The notes beneath the pieces are model-generated. The model worked only from the letters and a program-made list of their open reading frames with translations. It had not been told where the DNA came from and did not search any database. Shown here piece after piece: positions 9,571-19,577 of a DNA stretch of 64,000 bases (the stretch's first letter is position 1; the number at the start of each line of letters is the position of its first letter). The stretch covers positions 62,001 to 126,000 of the forward strand of contig JAKVCV010000014.1 in NCBI GenBank assembly GCA_022448945.1, read 5' to 3'. Source of the stretch: Saprospiraceae bacterium. GTDB lineage: Bacteria; Bacteroidota; Bacteroidia; Chitinophagales; Saprospiraceae. Position numbers and translations under genes: made by a program.

Positions 9571-10632
9571 ATGTACGATTACATCATAGTTGGCCAGGGC
9601 ATAGCAGGAACAATGCTTGCTCATTTTCTTGATGAAAAAAACAAACGTTTTCTCATTGTAGACAAGAAACATGAACATGCAGCTTCTTTAATAGCAGCAG
9701 GAGTAATAAATCCTATTACAGGAAGAAATTTTGTAAAAAGCTGGCGTATTGACGAATTTATACCTTTTGCAAATAATATTTACAGAATCCTTGAAAACAA
9801 ATTTGATATTTCAATATTAGAATCTAGAAATATTGCAATGATTTTTAATTCTGTAAATACAGAAAACAATTGGATGGTTCGTTCTTCTAACCCTGAATTA
9901 AAAAAATATATATCAAATGATTTTCAAGTTGATTTCTATACCAAATTCATGAAAAATGTCAAAAATGGGGTTGAATTTAAAAATGGCGGGCGTGTAAAAA
10001 TAAAAGAGATTGTGCTTTCTTATAAAAAAGAATTGAAAGATAAACAAAAATACCTTGAAGAAGCGTTTGATTATTCAGAATTGAATATTCAACAAAATAA
10101 TATAGCATACAAAGGGATTTATTCAAAACGAATTATTTTTGCTGAAGGTTTTCAAGCCATCCATAATCCCTTTTTTAACTATCTTCCTTTTATGCCAGCA
10201 AAAGGAGACATGCTTCTTGTTAGAATTAACAATCACCCTGGAGAAAAAAAAATAATAAAACATGGTGTTTTTATTATAAATTTAGAAGATGATATTTATT
10301 GGATAGGAAGCACCTATAACAGAGAATATAAAACACTTAAGCCAAACTCAGATAATAAGCTGGACTTGATAAAACGACTCAAACGTGTTATTAAATCACC
10401 TTTTACAGTCATTAAGCATCTTACAGCAATAAGACCTACAGTAAGAGACCGACGACCATTTATAGGTAAACACCCAATATTCTCCAACCTTTATATTTTT
10501 AATGGCATGGGCGCAAAAGGAGCTACTCTAGCACCATATTTTGCCCATCAATTTATCCAACATCTTGAACATAATAAAATAATAGATAAAGAAGTAGATA
10601 TTAAGCGCTACATTAGTTATTTTAATGTTTGA
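9571..10632 (+). CDS. FAD-dependent oxidoreductase (DAO family)
   Basis: A D-amino-acid-oxidase-type flavoprotein. The FAD-binding Rossmann motif IIVGQGIAGTMLAHFL begins four residues after the ATG at 9571, and a C-terminal RPTVRDRRPFIG plus FNGMGAKGATLAPY closes the fold. The open frame extends to a TTG at 9556, but the ATG is preferred because it puts the dinucleotide-binding strand at its normal distance from the N-terminus. The AGGAG at 9550-9554 is too close to the TTG and rather far from the ATG, so it does not decide. Substrate unknown; relatives act on glycine, sarcosine or tRNA-modification intermediates. It stands alone between the chitinase and serine dehydratase genes. Confidence 0.85.
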   Translation: MYDYIIVGQGIAGTMLAHFLDEKNKRFLIVDKKHEHAASLIAAGVINPITGRNFVKSWRIDEFIPFANNIYRILENKFDISILESRNIAMIFNSVNTENNWMVRSSNPELKKYISNDFQVDFYTKFMKNVKNGVEFKNGGRVKIKEIVLSYKKELKDKQKYLEEAFDYSELNIQQNNIAYKGIYSKRIIFAEGFQAIHNPFFNYLPFMPAKGDMLLVRINNHPGEKKIIKHGVFIINLEDDIYWIGSTYNREYKTLKPNSDNKLDLIKRLKRVIKSPFTVIKHLTAIRPTVRDRRPFIGKHPIFSNLYIFNGMGAKGATLAPYFAHQFIQHLEHNKIIDKEVDIKRYISYFNV

Positions 10633-10685
10633 AATAATAATTAAATTTGAGTGTATTTTTAAGAAAGTCTATCCAACTAAAATTA

Positions 10686-12098
10686 CTAACATTCTGGTAC
10701 TACAACAGAGACATTAAGTGCTAAGCCTCCTTCTGCCGTTTCTTTATATTTATCACTCATATCCTTAGCAGTCTGTTTCATAGTTTTAATAACATTATCT
10801 AAACTAACTTTTGCTTTAGTTGGATCACTCGTTAATGCAATCTGACATGCAGTTAATGCTTTCATTGCCCCCATTGTATTCCGTTCAATACACGGCACTT
10901 GAACCAATCCGTTAATTGGATCGCAAGTGAGGCCTAAATGATGTTCCATAGCAATCTCGGCAGCAATTAAAACTTGTTCCGGGGTTCCTCCCATGCATTC
11001 AGTTAAACCTGCAGCAGCCATAGCTGAAGATACTCCAATTTCTGCCTGGCATCCTCCCATTGCTGCAGAAATCGTTGAACCCTTTTTAAATAGGCTACCA
11101 ATTTCTGAAGCTGTTAATAAAAAGCGAATAATATCTTTATCGCCCTGATTGGGATAAAAACTAATAAAAAACATTAAAACAGCTGGAATTACTCCTGCAG
11201 CACCATTAGTTGGTGCTGTTACAATACGACCAAAAGCTGCATTTTCCTCATTAACTGCTAATGCAAAACAACTTGTCCAATCAACTACATTACTAAATGA
11301 TGGATTCACTACTTTTATAAGTTTCATCCAGTCATCGATGTCTTTGGCAAAGACACCATTAAGTAATTTATCATTAAATCTATGAGCCCGACGCTCTACC
11401 TGCAGCCCGCCAGGTAGGACACCTTTGGTGTGACAACCTTTGTGAATACATGCACACATAGTCTTCCATATATGTAATAATCCTTTTTTTATATCTTTTT
11501 TAGAACGCATGGATAACTCATTCTGCATTACAATTTCTGAAATTGACCATTTAGTTTTTTTGAGCCATTTTCGAAGATCAGCTTCCTTATCAATGGGATA
11601 AGGAAATTCTTTTTTGGTTTTTTGGGGAGTTGTAGTTTCAACTCCTTCTTGTTTAATAAAACCTCCCCCTACAGAATAATAAGTTTCTTCTATTAATGAT
11701 TCATCTTCCAAAACAGCTGTAAAAGTTAAAGCATTAGGATGTGCAGGTAAATTTTTATATACAAATTGGATGTTTTCTATAGGAATAAATGGTATTGCAT
11801 ATTGCCCATTTATGATTAGTGAATTAAGTTTGTAAACTGATTGAATATATTTATCAATCTTTTTTGTTTTTATGGTTTCAGGATTATATCCCATAAGTCC
11901 AAGCATTACTGCAATATCGGTACCATGACCCCTTCCAGTCTTTGCTAAAGAACCATAAAGTTTGATTTGAATAGTAATTACTTGGTATTTTTCAATCTGT
12001 TCTATAAATTTTAGGGCAGCTAACCACGGACCCATAGTATGAGAACTAGAAGGGCCAACTCCTATTTTAAAAATATCAAAAACACTAATTTTTTCCAT
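10686..12098 (-). CDS. sdaA: L-serine dehydratase (single-chain, iron-sulfur type)
   Basis: Converts L-serine to pyruvate and ammonia with a 4Fe-4S cluster. The N-terminal beta domain begins [19 protein letters not shown], the family signature. In the alpha domain Cys350, Cys392 and Cys403 have the same 42- and 11-residue spacing as the cluster ligands of the structurally known Legionella enzyme. The protein ends in Cys470, as in that enzyme, where the C-terminal Cys reaches back to cap the fourth iron ('tail-in-mouth'). Full length at 470 residues. Monocistronic; convergent with the FAD oxidoreductase. Confidence 0.96.
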   Translation of the reverse strand: MEKISVFDIFKIGVGPSSSHTMGPWLAALKFIEQIEKYQVITIQIKLYGSLAKTGRGHGTDIAVMLGLMGYNPETIKTKKIDKYIQSVYKLNSLIINGQYAIPFIPIENIQFVYKNLPAHPNALTFTAVLEDESLIEETYYSVGGGFIKQEGVETTTPQKTKKEFPYPIDKEADLRKWLKKTKWSISEIVMQNELSMRSKKDIKKGLLHIWKTMCACIHKGCHTKGVLPGGLQVERRAHRFNDKLLNGVFAKDIDDWMKLIKVVNPSFSNVVDWTSCFALAVNEENAAFGRIVTAPTNGAAGVIPAVLMFFISFYPNQGDKDIIRFLLTASEIGSLFKKGSTISAAMGGCQAEIGVSSAMAAAGLTECMGGTPEQVLIAAEIAMEHHLGLTCDPINGLVQVPCIERNTMGAMKALTACQIALTSDPTKAKVSLDNVIKTMKQTAKDMSDKYKETAEGGLALNVSVVVPEC

Positions 12099-12190
12099 AC
12101 CGACCTAAACAATTTATAATCTTACTTGTTATAAATATTAGAAAATTCAGTTTTACGAACAGAATCAAATATTATACAAATGATAATAGA

Positions 12191-12223
12191 AAAGTCTTTA
12201 GAATAGCTAATTCTAAAGACTTT
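12191..12223 (-). terminator. Hairpin terminator downstream of tRNA-Gly
   Basis: A perfect 14-base stem (AAAGTCTTTAGAAT and its complement) around a 5-base loop. It starts five bases after the 3' end of the tRNA on the minus strand and is followed by a short T run (TTTTCTATTAT). Placement and perfection of the stem support an intrinsic terminator; the T tract is modest. Confidence 0.6.
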
Positions 12224-12227
12224 AGGG

Positions 12228-12300
12228 AGCGAAAAACGAGACTCGAACTCGCGACCCCAACCTTGGCAAGGTTGTGCTCTACCAACTGAGCTATTTTCGC
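12228..12300 (-). tRNA. tRNA-Gly (anticodon GCC)
   Basis: The minus strand folds into a full 73-base cloverleaf. The acceptor stem GCGAAAA pairs with TTTTCGC with discriminator T. The D arm contains AGCTCAGTTGGTAGAGC, the anticodon stem CAACC/GGTTG encloses the loop TTGCCAA (anticodon GCC), and the T arm contains GTTCGAGTC. The 3' CCA is not encoded. A spurious 84-codon frame covers it and was discarded. Confidence 0.97.
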
Positions 12301-12526
12301 TTTTATTATATACAAATATAATTCTATATTGTTTTATGACAAAAATTTTGCTAAAAATTTTATGATTTATGATCATTAATAACGACTTTTAAGATTGTTA
12401 TATATACTATCTCAAAGTAAAATATTATAGTTGAACACCCCAATATACTATATTTCATAACATGCTAAGACCTTACATAATAAATTAATTATCAATTATG
12501 TAAAAAGAAGCGTTAAAAATAATTCA

Positions 12527-14920
12527 ATGAAAAGCTGGTTTACACAATTTTATCTTCTGGTATTGATACTAAATTACAATTCAATTCAAGCACAAACACA
12601 AGACTTTAATCTTACGCAAATTTCAAATCTGTCTTATTCACAAGATTTAAATGATATTTGGGGATATGTTGATACTAGTGGAGTTGAATATGCTTTAGTT
12701 GGAACTCGAACTGGAACATCAATAGTTAGTTTGGCTAATGTTTCAAATCCTGTTGAAATTCTATTTATACCTGGAGCTAATTCTACCTGGAGAGATTTAA
12801 AAACATGGGGACATTTTGCATATGTAACTTGCGATCAGGGAAATGATGGTTTATTAATTATAGATCTTTCACCATTACCATCTGGTACGCCTACTTACCA
12901 ATTTTGGAAACCCCAATTAACTATTAATGGTGATAATGATTCCTTTGACAAATCACATAATCTATATATTGATGAATCTGGATATTGTTACATAGCTGGA
13001 TCTAATATCAGTAGTGGGGAAACATTTATCCTTGATGTAAATACCAATCCAGGAAACCCAATATTATTAGGTGCCACATTACCTGAATATGCACATGATG
13101 CATATGCAAGAGGTGATACACTATGGACCTCTGATATTAATGCGGGAACATTTTCAGTTTATGATGTAAGCAACAAATCAAATCCAACAATTCTTGCTAA
13201 TCAAACTACTCCAAGAGATTTTTGTCACAATGCATGGATATCTGATGATGGCCAAACGTTGTTTACTACAGATGAAAAATCAAATGCATGGATTGGCTCA
13301 TTTGATGTTTCAGATCTTGGAAACATTCAGGAAATAGATCGCTGGAGAACTCCAACTCCTAACACAATACCGCACAATACCCATACACATAATGATTATC
13401 AGGTTATTTCATATTATACAGATGGATTAATAATTTTAGACGCCAGTAAACCTGATAATCTAATTGAAGTAGCAAGGTATGACACCTATTTTGCACAACC
13501 AGAAACTGGATTTTATGGCGCTTGGGGTGCTTATCCATATTTGCCCTCTGGTCTAATTTTGGTATCAGATATTAATTCCGGTCTTTACGTCTTTCAGCCC
13601 AATTACCAAAGAGCTTGCTGGCTTGAAGGACTTGTTACGGATCAAACTACATCATCCCCTATTAATGGTGTTGAAGTTAATATTTTAAATACCTACGAAA
13701 ATGACAATTCAAATGCAAGTGGCAATTACAAAACGGGAATAGGAATATCAGGCACCTATGATGTTGAATATAAAAAATCTGGTTACATTCCTCAAATTAT
13801 TTCTATATCTCTGAATAATGGTATTGTTACCACTCAAAATGTTCAATTAGTTCCTGCCATCCCTTTTACTTTAACCGGTCAGGTAGTAGACAGTATTAAT
13901 CAAAGCATAGGGATAGGAAATGCGTCAGTATATTTAAAAAGTTCTTTATATGACTACACTGTAACTGCTGATGCCAATGGATATTTTAGTTTAATTATAT
14001 ATCCTGATAGCGATTATGAAGTCATTGCTGGACACTGGGGCAATCATGCCAAGCTATTTAATCTTAATGCACTTGATTCATCCAGTATTCCGACACAAGT
14101 TTATCCTTTAGTTAGTGGTTATAAAGATGAATTTGTTTTAGATTATGGTTGGATAACATTTGGTGATGCAACTACAGGACATTGGGAAAGAGGCATACCA
14201 GATCCAATTAGTCATTGGAGTGGAAATATTTTACCAACCGAAGGTGATATAATTGGAGACATCGGAGAGCATTGTCTAATTACAGGTAATAATGGCAACG
14301 GTGATCATGGTGTAGATGATATAGACAATGGTTATACTACTGTAATGTCACCTGCAATGGACTTAAGTAATGCTATAGATCCAAAATTAAATTTTTATTA
14401 TTTTTTAAGTGTAAATAATCCACCTGACAATTTAGATTCTTTTGTTGTATACATGACAAACGGTACTACTTATGCTGAGATAATGCATACTACAAATCCA
14501 AATTATCAATGGTCAAGCAACCAAGTATTCAGGATAACAGATTACATAAGCCTTACTAATAATATGAGGGTCTATTTCAAAGGTAATGATGATTCACAAA
14601 CTGCGATGGAAATACTTGTAGATATGTTTGAAATAACAGATACAGTAATAACGAACAATCTACAGATATTAGATAATGAACCTTTTTCTATTGATTGTAT
14701 TCCCAATCCATTTTCAATTTCCTTAAATGTAAATTTAACTTTTGAAATAGAGAATGATAACACAATTCCTCTAAAAGTATTTAATACATTAGGTCAGATA
14801 ATTCAAATACAGAATCTTAAACAAAGAACACAAAACATAGAACTAGGGTCTGATTGGAAAGCTGGTATATATTATATATCTGTTGGAGCAAAAACTATTA
14901 AAGTAATTAAATCTGACTAA
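12527..14920 (+). CDS. Secreted choice-of-anchor B family beta-propeller protein with T9SS sorting domain
   Basis: A signal peptide ends near residue 22 (IQAQ). Residues about 25-360 contain repeats of the LVIVD type (WRDLKTWGHFAYVTCDQG, LLIIDLS, HNLYIDESGYCYIAG, DGLIILDAS), a putative beta-propeller rich in His-Asn/Asp motifs such as PHNTHTHND. Two carboxypeptidase-regulatory-like domains follow (about 363-445 and 446-530). Next is a jelly-roll-like region with DEFVLDYGW and TVMSPAMDLS, and then a type A sorting domain at about 720-797 (FSIDCIPNPFSIS ... AGIYYISV). It should be exported by the type IX system. Function unknown. The next genes on the other strand encode a cytochrome c and an SCO protein, converging with only 12 bases between. 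Confidence 0.85.
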   Translation: MKSWFTQFYLLVLILNYNSIQAQTQDFNLTQISNLSYSQDLNDIWGYVDTSGVEYALVGTRTGTSIVSLANVSNPVEILFIPGANSTWRDLKTWGHFAYVTCDQGNDGLLIIDLSPLPSGTPTYQFWKPQLTINGDNDSFDKSHNLYIDESGYCYIAGSNISSGETFILDVNTNPGNPILLGATLPEYAHDAYARGDTLWTSDINAGTFSVYDVSNKSNPTILANQTTPRDFCHNAWISDDGQTLFTTDEKSNAWIGSFDVSDLGNIQEIDRWRTPTPNTIPHNTHTHNDYQVISYYTDGLIILDASKPDNLIEVARYDTYFAQPETGFYGAWGAYPYLPSGLILVSDINSGLYVFQPNYQRACWLEGLVTDQTTSSPINGVEVNILNTYENDNSNASGNYKTGIGISGTYDVEYKKSGYIPQIISISLNNGIVTTQNVQLVPAIPFTLTGQVVDSINQSIGIGNASVYLKSSLYDYTVTADANGYFSLIIYPDSDYEVIAGHWGNHAKLFNLNALDSSSIPTQVYPLVSGYKDEFVLDYGWITFGDATTGHWERGIPDPISHWSGNILPTEGDIIGDIGEHCLITGNNGNGDHGVDDIDNGYTTVMSPAMDLSNAIDPKLNFYYFLSVNNPPDNLDSFVVYMTNGTTYAEIMHTTNPNYQWSSNQVFRITDYISLTNNMRVYFKGNDDSQTAMEILVDMFEITDTVITNNLQILDNEPFSIDCIPNPFSISLNVNLTFEIENDNTIPLKVFNTLGQIIQIQNLKQRTQNIELGSDWKAGIYYISVGAKTIKVIKSD

Positions 14921-14932
14921 TTTGTAAAAGAG

Positions 14933-15337
14933 TTATTTTATTTGTGTTTTGCAATTTTCAAGTGTGTGTGTTACTTCATTTAGTTGAATGAATTGCTTTC
15001 TGTTCCCCCAGGCATTATGTATATAATTTAATATGTTCGTTATTTCAACATCCGAAAGATTTTGTACAGGATCCATACCTGTATCAAATTCAATACCATT
15101 GACTAAGATTTTGCCATGTAAACCATATTTAATAATACAAGCTGCTTTCACGCCAAGATTTTTTAACATATCTGCTTTCGCTAAGGGAGGGTATAATGCC
15201 TCAAGTCCTGAGCCATCGGACATATGACAATTTTCACAATGCCTTTTGTATAAAATAGCACCTTCATTATATGTTTTAGTAGAATTTTTACAAGACACTA
15301 AGCTTAAAAGTAGTGTATAAAAAAAAATATATTTCAT
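14933..15337 (-). CDS. Small c-type cytochrome lipoprotein
   Basis: A single-haem cytochrome c of 134 residues. A lipoprotein signal ends in the lipobox LSLVSC (Cys16). Haem attaches at Cys34-Glu-Asn-Cys37-His38, and Met88 in FDTGMDP is the likely sixth ligand. It should carry electrons at the periplasmic or outer-membrane face. It is 21 bases downstream of the SCO gene, so the two are probably cotranscribed; this pairing points to copper/haem respiration, possibly oxidase assembly or electron donation. Confidence 0.93.
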   Translation of the reverse strand: MKYIFFYTLLLSLVSCKNSTKTYNEGAILYKRHCENCHMSDGSGLEALYPPLAKADMLKNLGVKAACIIKYGLHGKILVNGIEFDTGMDPVQNLSDVEITNILNYIHNAWGNRKQFIQLNEVTHTLENCKTQIK

Positions 15338-15358
15338 ATTTTATTTTAAATATCAAGA

Positions 15359-15997
15359 TTATTCATATTTGAATAATAGTTTTAGATCTCGGATAAGGTT
15401 ATTTATCTTTTCAGGTTCAGTGCCATCATACATTCCTCGTATTTTACGATTCCTATCAACAAGTGCAATATAACCACTGTGATCAAAACCTCCAGGGGCA
15501 TCCTTTGATTCAATAGCTGTAATATAATATTGATAAGACATTTTGTATATATCCTCTTTGGTACCTGTAAGTAAATGCCAATTCTTGGAACTTATATTGA
15601 ATTTTCCTGCATACCAAGCAAGCCTACCTACTGTATCATATTTTACATCTATAGAATGCGAGAGAATCAAAAAATCTTCCCTGTGTTTGAATTCATTATA
15701 TACTTTTTTCATATTCTTTTTGACCTTTGGACAAATAGTAGGACAAGAAGTAAAGAAAAAATCGACTAGATAAATTTTATCCTCAACTACTTTTTCGGTA
15801 ATCATATTGCTATCCTGATTTATAAATATAAATGGTGGAATAACATGATCAATAGAGTCTATGACTTTTTTACCATTGACTTCCTTTTCAATTAATTGTT
15901 TAAAGCCTATAACAGGCAATCCTGATGGATATTTAGAAGATTTAAGACAGGAAATCAAAAAGCAAAATACAACTAAATAAAAAACAAAAGATCTCAT
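15359..15997 (-). CDS. SCO1/SenC family copper chaperone-like lipoprotein
   Basis: Thioredoxin-fold protein of the SCO family, which delivers copper to the CuA site of cytochrome oxidases or reduces its cysteines. The copper-binding motif CPTICP is present (Cys85, Cys89) together with the distal His173 in GGFDHSGY. A lipobox LISC (Cys17) predicts lipid anchoring. First gene of a two-gene unit with the cytochrome c gene. All metal ligands are intact. Confidence 0.95.
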   Translation of the reverse strand: MRSFVFYLVVFCFLISCLKSSKYPSGLPVIGFKQLIEKEVNGKKVIDSIDHVIPPFIFINQDSNMITEKVVEDKIYLVDFFFTSCPTICPKVKKNMKKVYNEFKHREDFLILSHSIDVKYDTVGRLAWYAGKFNISSKNWHLLTGTKEDIYKMSYQYYITAIESKDAPGGFDHSGYIALVDRNRKIRGMYDGTEPEKINNLIRDLKLLFKYE

Positions 15998-16067
15998 AAA
16001 GCGAATAATAAAACCAATGAATCATAAAAACACACAAAGATAGAAAATAAACAGACAGCTAAAAGGA

Positions 16068-17138
16068 TTAAGAAATTCTAAATGCCAAAGATGAGACAGT
16101 TTTAGTAATAAAATCACCAATTTGTTCGGTTAAGATCATGTCAGAAGTCTGTTTGTCTTCAAAAACATCCTTCATATTACGAACCTGGCCTACAGGAATA
16201 TTATTTTTTATGCAATAAGCCAAAATATCGTCTAATGTACTAGATTGGAAATTATGTTTAAGCTCATGAAATAATTGAGTTCTATTTTTAACTCTATCTT
16301 CATTTGAAGAATATGATGGGTTGTCTGCTAAGTCATGCCTATTGAAATAGGTACATAATGCTTGAAATTGTCTATCAGTGCCTATAGCTAAAACTAATTC
16401 CTTACCATCATTTGTGGTAAAAAGTTCGCCATATGGAGCAATATTTGGGTGAAGAGAGCCCATTTTTTGAGGAATATGTCCTGACATTAACCAATTTGAA
16501 GCCTGATTGGCAAGAGATGAAATTGCCGCATCCAATAGTGATACACTAATATAGGCACCATTTCCAGTTTTTATACGTTTAAGTAATGCAATTAAAATGC
16601 CTTCTTTTAGATGATGGGCTGCTAGAATATCAATAAGTGCTACAGGCATTTTTGTTGATAACCCACCAGGTTGACCATTCATAAACATGAACCCTGATTC
16701 TGCCTGAAGTACAACATCAAATGCTACACGTTCACTATCTTCTCCAAAACCAGATATATTTCCATAAATAATTTTGGAATTTATAGCTTTAAGTGATGCA
16801 TAATCCATCTTCAATTTTATTGCAGAAGATTTCCTATAATTAGCAAGAACGACATCTGCTGTTTTAACCAAAGCATAGACTTTATGTCTGTCTTCCTCAA
16901 TAGATAAGTCTAAAAACAGGACTTCTTTATTCCAGTTGATTGAACAATAGTAAGCAGATCTTTTAGCATCTTTATGCTCTTTCTCCAGTTTCCAATTTCT
17001 AGTAACATCACCTCCTGTTTTTTTATTTTCTATTTTAATAACATTTGCACCTAATTCAGAAAAAAACATACCTACTGCTGGCCCTGCTAATACAGAAGCT
17101 AGTTCTAAAACTTTTAGACCATCAAAAACATTATTCAT
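16068..17138 (-). CDS. CoA-transferase family III (CaiB/BaiF) protein
   Basis: Class III CoA-transferases move CoA between carboxylic acids through an aspartyl-CoA intermediate. The N-terminal Rossmann part reads LKVLELASVLAGPAVGMFFSELGANVIKIE, typical of the family. The catalytic Asp is Asp170 in ALIDILAAHH. Also recognisable are ISGFGED and LGSLHPNIAPYG-like segments. At 356 residues it is slightly shorter than the roughly 400 usual for the family. The carboxylate substrate cannot be told from sequence, and no beta-oxidation genes are adjacent. Confidence 0.92.
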   Translation of the reverse strand: MNNVFDGLKVLELASVLAGPAVGMFFSELGANVIKIENKKTGGDVTRNWKLEKEHKDAKRSAYYCSINWNKEVLFLDLSIEEDRHKVYALVKTADVVLANYRKSSAIKLKMDYASLKAINSKIIYGNISGFGEDSERVAFDVVLQAESGFMFMNGQPGGLSTKMPVALIDILAAHHLKEGILIALLKRIKTGNGAYISVSLLDAAISSLANQASNWLMSGHIPQKMGSLHPNIAPYGELFTTNDGKELVLAIGTDRQFQALCTYFNRHDLADNPSYSSNEDRVKNRTQLFHELKHNFQSSTLDDILAYCIKNNIPVGQVRNMKDVFEDKQTSDMILTEQIGDFITKTVSSLAFRIS

Positions 17139-17324
17139 AAATATCCAATGATTGATATTAAATTGTTAGACAAAAGTTCTTAAAAAAAGAAAAATAGGGT
17201 GTAAAACAATTGTAATGCAAAGAAGCAAAATTAAAAAAGAATTTTCTGAACTTATAAGGTTATGAATCCTATCTTCTACTTTGTGAATAAACACTCAATA
17301 CAATCAACTAAATAATTTCATTGA

Positions 17325-18704
17325 TTATTTATTAGATGTTAAAAAAGTTCGTAATTCTAGAGTATTCATAGGTCGCGCTAAAACTTCCATTTTGCTGTTT
17401 AAAACAAATATAGAGGGTGTTTTTTTAATCTTATAATCAATACAAATAGGCGATTTAAAAACCTTGTATTGACAAATATTTATCCAATTAAAATTATTAT
17501 CATTTACTGTTTTTTCCCACTTATATTTTTGCACATCTAAAGATACTGCAACCATTTCAATATCTTTATATTTATTACTATTATACCAATTTGCAAAACC
17601 TGGAAGCTCAGCCATACAATGTGCACAATGAGAAGCCCAAAACATTAAAATAGTATATTTGTTTTCTGAGCATATATTTTTAAAATTCACAAAATTCCCA
17701 TTCATATCTTTAACAGAAAAATCAGGAACAATACCACCTATCTGTAGGTTTTTAAATTGTGAAGCTCTTTGTTTTAATAATTCACTAGGACTTACATTAT
17801 CGCCACACCCCTCACCAAAAATATACTCTTCCATTATATAAGTACATAACTCATCCCATAAAGGGTTATATGATTTTGATGTATGACCAGTATTATAAAA
17901 TCCATCCAACATATCATACATGCAAAATTCAGCCACTTTTCGGTTTTTCTTTGCATATTTCATAACAACATCAACAGCATCATGAAATCCTTGTTTATTA
18001 TTTTTAATGTTATTATATCTTATAATATACTTTTGAATTCTAATAGGCAGCAATTTACTTCTCAGTATACATTCGTCTGAAAAATTAATATCATCAAAAT
18101 ATAAATTTTTTACGTATTTATTTGGTGACTGAAGATGAGAAACAATCATACCATAATATGTGCCAGGATATTGATTTGATAGACTTACCCCATATTTAAA
18201 GAGTTCGTTTTCAAGTAAGTTTATTTCTTTTGTTTTCTGCTCTCTTGAATTTTTGCTTCTCCGAACTAATTTGATTTTGGAATTTATAGACTGTTCCTTA
18301 ATAGTATATTGTTTTTTAATTTTATTTTCAATCGAATTCAGAACGTTATAATTATTCTTAATTGTATAACTATTTATCTTTAATTCAATTAAATTATTTT
18401 TTAATTCAGCTGGATTAATAACAAAATCTAAAAAGTTTGTATTTTTTAATGCAATACGATAGACTCCAGTATAATATGATCTTTTTGGAAAAATAAACTT
18501 CTTTTCATTCAATTGAACACTATCTAGAATATTTTCAGTATTACCAATCAGTTCGTATAAAAAAATCTTAACATTTCTTAATCTGACTTCATCCCCAAAT
18601 TCACCCTTAACAACAACTGCTCCCCTTAAATTTGGTGTATATTGTTGCGATATCAAATAAAGTGGCAGATAAATAATGGAAAGGACTAGTATTAATTTTT
18701 TCAT
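17325..18704 (-). CDS. TlpA/AhpC-TSA-type thiol-disulfide oxidoreductase with long N-terminal domain
   Basis: Exported thioredoxin-like protein: signal peptide to about residue 19 (LYLISQ), a 300-residue N-terminal region without recognised motifs but in the position of the DUF4369-like beta domain seen in many bacteroidete homologues, then a thioredoxin fold from about residue 320. The redox motif is WASHCAHCMAELPGF (Cys360, Cys363), with the cis-Pro region KKTPSIFVLN. Probably reduces disulfides or maintains cytochrome c apoproteins in the periplasm. Monocistronic. Confidence 0.88.
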   Translation of the reverse strand: MKKLILVLSIIYLPLYLISQQYTPNLRGAVVVKGEFGDEVRLRNVKIFLYELIGNTENILDSVQLNEKKFIFPKRSYYTGVYRIALKNTNFLDFVINPAELKNNLIELKINSYTIKNNYNVLNSIENKIKKQYTIKEQSINSKIKLVRRSKNSREQKTKEINLLENELFKYGVSLSNQYPGTYYGMIVSHLQSPNKYVKNLYFDDINFSDECILRSKLLPIRIQKYIIRYNNIKNNKQGFHDAVDVVMKYAKKNRKVAEFCMYDMLDGFYNTGHTSKSYNPLWDELCTYIMEEYIFGEGCGDNVSPSELLKQRASQFKNLQIGGIVPDFSVKDMNGNFVNFKNICSENKYTILMFWASHCAHCMAELPGFANWYNSNKYKDIEMVAVSLDVQKYKWEKTVNDNNFNWINICQYKVFKSPICIDYKIKKTPSIFVLNSKMEVLARPMNTLELRTFLTSNK

Positions 18705-19005
18705 TTAATTGTGATTAATTATGTGAAAAATATTATTTTTTTAGTTGTAAATAGGATAGTCTAATTAATTCAGAATTAGTCATAGTGGTGTATACGACAT
18801 TTTATGTTTTAAGTTAATAAAATTAACATATCCTTAAAAAGATTCGTCTCTATTTTTTATTTTGACCTCATAATTCATAAGAAAATCTAATTTTTAGATT
18901 TTAATAAAATAAGCTAAATTTACTAACTCAAATATCTAAAATTATTGATATTTGTATCTTAAGAATTTTTACGAATACATCCTTATCACAAGTAAGACTT
19001 TAAAT
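18705..19005. other. Intergenic region between divergent genes
   Basis: About 300 AT-rich bases between the TlpA-like gene (minus) and a hypothetical gene (plus), so it must hold promoters for both. The only structure I see is a 9-base perfect inverted repeat with a 3-base loop at 18882-18902 (AAAATCTAA-ttt-TTAGATTTT), which could be a hairpin or operator. No small ORF or RNA gene is supported. The open frame that runs left to a TTG at 18952 looks like non-coding extension. Confidence 0.4.
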
Positions 19006-19554
19006 ATGCCAAAGATTGAAGTAATAAATCCAGATAATATTAAAATTTGGGCATTTGATAAATCGTTGTATTTCCTCGAACAAGATGAAGATTTGTTATT
19101 ACACAAACCTGAATATGTTTCAACTCTAATTGAACTGGCTGCTCAAGATGATTGTCCTAAACAAGAAAATATTAAATCTATTTTAGAATATTATATTCAA
19201 TGGTGCTTTCTTTACCACAAAAACGAACAATTAGAAGAAATTAATCTTGTAATTTTGGATTCAAAACCTATGCTTAATACAAAGTGGTTAATAATGTGGG
19301 CTATAAATTTTCAATACATTTATAGTATATATACAAACCCTTCAAGAATTACAGAAGCTGCCTGCGATAAAATTGCCAAAGATCTAACCATTGGTGAATA
19401 CTCTAAACGGGATTTTAAAAAATTAGGGCAATTAAAGGATGAGACATATGAATATGAAGCAAAAACACCGTCCATAAAAATTCACTTTTATATTGACCCC
19501 AAAACTGGACAATGGAAAATATCAAGATATGGTAGATTGCTTAATTTTGATTGA
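19006..19554 (+). CDS. Conserved-looking hypothetical protein
   Basis: Not recognised. 182 residues from the ATG at 19006 (MPKIEVINPDNIKIW); the frame is open to a TTG at 18952 but the ATG is the more natural start. Mixed alpha/beta, no signal peptide, no membrane segment, several Trp/Tyr-rich helices (YYIQWCFLYH, WLIMWAINFQYIYSIY), and a C-terminal beta hairpin (IKIHFYIDPKTGQWKISRYG). Probably cytoplasmic. It precedes a glycosyltransferase gene by 23 bases, so the two may be cotranscribed. Codon use and length argue that it is a real gene. Confidence 0.7.
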   Translation: MPKIEVINPDNIKIWAFDKSLYFLEQDEDLLLHKPEYVSTLIELAAQDDCPKQENIKSILEYYIQWCFLYHKNEQLEEINLVILDSKPMLNTKWLIMWAINFQYIYSIYTNPSRITEAACDKIAKDLTIGEYSKRDFKKLGQLKDETYEYEAKTPSIKIHFYIDPKTGQWKISRYGRLLNFD

Positions 19555-19577
19555 TTAATATAATTATAGCATAATAG

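Noticed and set aside
9550-9573. TTG start at 9556 for the FAD oxidoreductase
   Set aside because: The AGGAG lies too close to this TTG to serve it, and the ATG at 9571 gives the usual N-terminus just before the FAD motif.
12122-12376. 84-codon minus-strand frame
   Set aside because: It runs straight through tRNA-Gly and its terminator; the amino acids of the middle section are simply the translated tRNA.
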